Assembly: GCF_007992075.1 (NCBI RefSeq)
Contig: NZ_BJZO01000038.1
Coordinates: forward strand, 1-39,093
Length of the DNA stretch: 39,093 bases
Reading direction: 5' to 3'
Origin: Pararhodospirillum oryzae
GTDB lineage: Bacteria > Pseudomonadota > Alphaproteobacteria > Rhodospirillales > Rhodospirillaceae
Made by a program: the position numbers and the translations under genes. This document shows, one piece after another, positions 37,136-39,093 of this stretch; the first letter of the stretch is position 1; each line of letters starts with the position of its first letter. The notes below the pieces were generated by a model that was not told the origin of the DNA, did no database searches, and saw only the letters and a program-made list of their open reading frames with translations.

Positions 37136-38527
37136 TCAGCCCATGGCCTGCACGATTTCCTCGGTCATCTTCTTCGCGTCGCCAAACAGCATCATGGTGT
37201 TGTCGCGGAAGAACAGCTCGTTGTCGACGCCGGCATAGCCCGACGCCATCGAGCGCTTGACGAACAGCACCGTGCGCGCCTTTTCCACGTCCAGGATCGG
37301 CATGCCGAAAATCGGGCTGGACGGATCGGTCTTGGCGGCCGGGTTGGTCACGTCGTTGGCGCCGATGACATAGGCCACGTCGGCGGTCTGGAACTCGTTG
37401 TTGATCTCTTCGAGCTCGAAGACCTCGTCGTAAGGCACGTTGGCCTCGGCCAGCAGCACGTTCATGTGCCCGGGCATGCGCCCCGCCACCGGGTGGATGG
37501 CGTAGGACACTTCAACGCCTTCGGCCTTGAGGGCATCGGCCATTTCGCGCAGGGCGTGCTGGGCCTGGGCCACCGCCATGCCGTAGCCGGGCACGATGAT
37601 GACCTTGGACGCGTTCTTCATGATGAAGGCCGCGTCGTCGGCGCTGCCGGCCTTGACCGAGCGATCGCCCTCGACGCCCGCGCCCGGGCCCGCCGTTTCA
37701 CCGCCGAAGCCGCCCAGGATCACGTTGAAGATCGAGCGGTTCATCCCCTTGCACATGATGTAGCTGAGGATGGCGCCCGACGAGCCAACCAGCGCGCCGG
37801 CGATGACCAGCAGCGGGTTGCCCAGGGTGAAGCCGATGCCGGCCGCGGCCCAGCCCGAATAGCTGTTCAGCATCGAGATGACCACCGGCATGTCCGCGCC
37901 GCCGATCGGAATGATCAGCAAGAAGCCCAGCGCGAAGGCCAGCAGCATCAGGATATAGAACAGGAAGTGGCTTTCGGTCGCGGCGAACAAGATCACCAGA
38001 ACGACCAGGGCAATGCCCAGGCCGGCGTTGATCTTGTGCTGGTTGGCGAAGGTCACGGGCTTGCCCGAGATCAGGCCCTGGAGCTTGCCAAACGCGATCA
38101 CCGAACCCGAGAAGGTGATGGCGCCAATGGCCAGACCCAACGACATTTCGATCAAGGACCCGGCGTAGATGTCGCCCGGGATGCCGATGCCATAGGATTC
38201 AGGATGCAAGAGCGCGGCGGTCGCCACCAGCACGGCGGCCATGCCGACCAGCGAGTGGAACGCGGCCACCAGCTGCGGCAAGGCGGTCATCACCACCTTG
38301 CGCGCGATCACGGTACCGACGCCACCGCCCACCGCGAGCGCCAGCACGATCCAGCCATAGGTTTCCACCACCGGCGACAACAAGGTCGTCACGATGGCAA
38401 TTCCCATGCCGATCATGCCCAGCTTGTTGCCCTTGCGCGCGGTTTCGGGATGCGACAGCCCGCGTAGCGCCAGAATGAAAAGCACGCCAGCCGCCACGTA
38501 GGCGGCCATGGTCAAACCGGTCATCAT
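37136..38527 (-). CDS. pntB: Proton-translocating NAD(P) transhydrogenase, beta subunit
   Basis: A 463-residue subunit. The N-terminal part (about 1-260) holds roughly eight membrane helices of the proton channel domain (dII). The C-terminal part (about 285-463) is the NADPH-binding domain dIII, with VIIVPGYGMAVAQAQHALRE as nucleotide-binding loop, HPVAGRMPGHMNVLLAEA, VIGANDVTNPAAK and VLFVKRSMASGYAGVDNELF. The enzyme uses the proton gradient to drive hydride transfer from NADH to NADP. Length and layout match the R. rubrum PntB. ATGs at 38527 and 38524 are both possible starts, served by AGGGGGC. pntAB lies 13 bases upstream. Confidence 0.97.
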   Translation of the reverse strand: MMTGLTMAAYVAAGVLFILALRGLSHPETARKGNKLGMIGMGIAIVTTLLSPVVETYGWIVLALAVGGGVGTVIARKVVMTALPQLVAAFHSLVGMAAVLVATAALLHPESYGIGIPGDIYAGSLIEMSLGLAIGAITFSGSVIAFGKLQGLISGKPVTFANQHKINAGLGIALVVLVILFAATESHFLFYILMLLAFALGFLLIIPIGGADMPVVISMLNSYSGWAAAGIGFTLGNPLLVIAGALVGSSGAILSYIMCKGMNRSIFNVILGGFGGETAGPGAGVEGDRSVKAGSADDAAFIMKNASKVIIVPGYGMAVAQAQHALREMADALKAEGVEVSYAIHPVAGRMPGHMNVLLAEANVPYDEVFELEEINNEFQTADVAYVIGANDVTNPAAKTDPSSPIFGMPILDVEKARTVLFVKRSMASGYAGVDNELFFRDNTMMLFGDAKKMTEEIVQAMG

Positions 38528-38540
38528 GGTTGCGTGCCCC

Positions 38541-38942
38541 CTACTTCTGCTTCTTCTTGAACATGGCCAGCATCCGCTGGGTTACGATGAACCCACCGAA
38601 GATGTTGATGCTGGCCAGCAAGACGGCGATGGCGCCCAGAACCTTGGCTCCGCCCACGATGTCGGGACCGGCCGCCAGCAAGGCGCCCACGATGATCACC
38701 GACGAAATGGCGTTGGTCACGCCCATCAGGGGGCTGTGCAAAGCCGGCGTGACCGACCACACCACATAAAAGCCCACGAAGCAGGCCAGCACGAACACGG
38801 TCAGCAGCCACCAGAATTCGCCCGGACCGCTGGCGGCCTCGGTGGCCGTCTTCATCGCCACGACGTGCAGGTGGGAGGACAGCCCCCCCGCCTGCTCGCT
38901 CAGGCGCGCCACGCCTTCCGCGAAGGTTGCTTGATTCAGCAT
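38541..38942 (-). CDS. pntAB: NAD(P) transhydrogenase alpha-2 subunit (membrane part)
   Basis: A 133-residue protein carrying three or four hydrophobic helices (from about 46, [20 protein letters not shown], to [20 protein letters not shown]). It corresponds to the membrane portion that in E. coli is fused to the C terminus of PntA. Separate pntAA, pntAB and pntB genes are the R. rubrum-type arrangement. The C terminus [11 protein letters not shown] is basic and cytoplasmic. It starts three bases after the pntAA stop (TAA-TCG-ATG), with a GGGAG site inside the end of pntAA, and is translated together with pntB. Confidence 0.95.
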   Translation of the reverse strand: MLNQATFAEGVARLSEQAGGLSSHLHVVAMKTATEAASGPGEFWWLLTVFVLACFVGFYVVWSVTPALHSPLMGVTNAISSVIIVGALLAAGPDIVGGAKVLGAIAVLLASINIFGGFIVTQRMLAMFKKKQK

Positions 38943-38945
38943 CGA

Positions 38946-39093
38946 TTACACTCCCTTTCCGGGGCGCTTGGCGGAGGACGAACCCTTTCTCGGGGCGCCC
39001 GGCCTGGCCGAGGCACTGGTGGTCTTGGCCGGCGCGGCGGCCGCCTTGGGCGCGGGCTTGGGGGCTTCGGCCTTGGGGGCCTCGGGCGCGGGG
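38946..39093 (-). CDS. pntAA: NAD(P) transhydrogenase alpha-1 subunit, C-terminal end only
   Basis: Only the last 48 codons are in the window; the gene runs off the right edge and ends at TAA 38946-38948. The visible residues are a low-complexity Ala/Pro/Lys tail (APEAPKAEAPKPAPK, then KTTSASARPGAPRKGSSSAK, ending RPGKGV). None of the NAD-binding domain is seen, so the identity rests on position directly upstream of pntAB and on the three-gene layout. The tail could be a flexible linker tethering the soluble dI domain near the membrane (inference). Confidence 0.75.
   Translation of the reverse strand, partial: PAPEAPKAEAPKPAPKAAAAPAKTTSASARPGAPRKGSSSAKRPGKGV

Overview
The window is chromosomal DNA from a high-GC alphaproteobacterium. 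It is most probably a member of the Rhodospirillaceae close to Rhodospirillum/Pararhodospirillum. This placement is an inference from gene content: a glnB-glnA pair, a chvI-chvG pair beside a PEP carboxykinase gene, a complete mdh-sucCDAB-lpdA cluster, and a transhydrogenase split into pntAA-pntAB-pntB as in Rhodospirillum rubrum. Nearly all of it is compact core genome. The one clearly foreign-looking patch is an AT-richer toxin-antitoxin cassette at about 34.72-35.70 kb.

Layout. 0-0.3 kb: a short NYN-domain protein that stops exactly at the window edge. 0.6-2.6 kb (-): glnB-glnA, nitrogen assimilation and its PII regulator. 2.9-4.8 kb (+): a PLP aminotransferase, tRNA-His(GTG) and a CreA-family secreted protein. 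4.9-7.6 kb (+): a three-gene ABC importer of the TrpXYZ-like family (binding protein, permease, ATPase, with 4-bp overlaps). 7.6-8.5 kb: a mostly gene-free stretch with a terminator, a palindromic repeat and two competing small ORFs. 8.5-12.4 kb (+): a sigma54-type response regulator and a membrane PAS histidine kinase. 12.4-12.55 kb: two palindromic repeat elements. 12.6-14.4 kb (-): GTP-dependent PEP carboxykinase. 14.9-17.9 kb (+): a PCuAC copper chaperone translationally coupled to chvI-chvG. 17.9-19.75 kb: epmA (-) divergent from efp (+), a modification enzyme and its substrate. 20.0-20.8 kb (+): an inositol monophosphatase-family protein. 20.9-23.9 kb (-): a large PAS/4HB/HAMP/MCP receptor with an internal PilZ domain and an extra C-terminal module. 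24.2-25.1 kb (+): an orphan family-3 solute-binding protein. 25.4-34.7 kb (+): mdh, sucC, sucD, sucA, sucB, lpdA, the second half of the TCA cycle in order. 34.8-35.5 kb (-): higB-higA toxin-antitoxin. 35.8-37.0 kb (+): a GT4 glycosyltransferase. 37.1-39.1 kb (-): pntB, pntAB and the 3' end of pntAA.

How the genes work together. The mdh-suc-lpd cluster encodes malate dehydrogenase, succinyl-CoA ligase and all three components of 2-oxoglutarate dehydrogenase. PckG withdraws oxaloacetate from the cycle for gluconeogenesis, transhydrogenase balances NADH and NADPH, and GlnA/GlnB draw on the 2-oxoglutarate pool for nitrogen assimilation. No CRISPR array, prophage or insertion sequence was seen. 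The less ordinary features are the c-di-GMP-type chemoreceptor, the copper chaperone coupled to ChvI-ChvG, the higBA double operator, long hairpins between suc genes, and a family of palindromes sharing one loop sequence.
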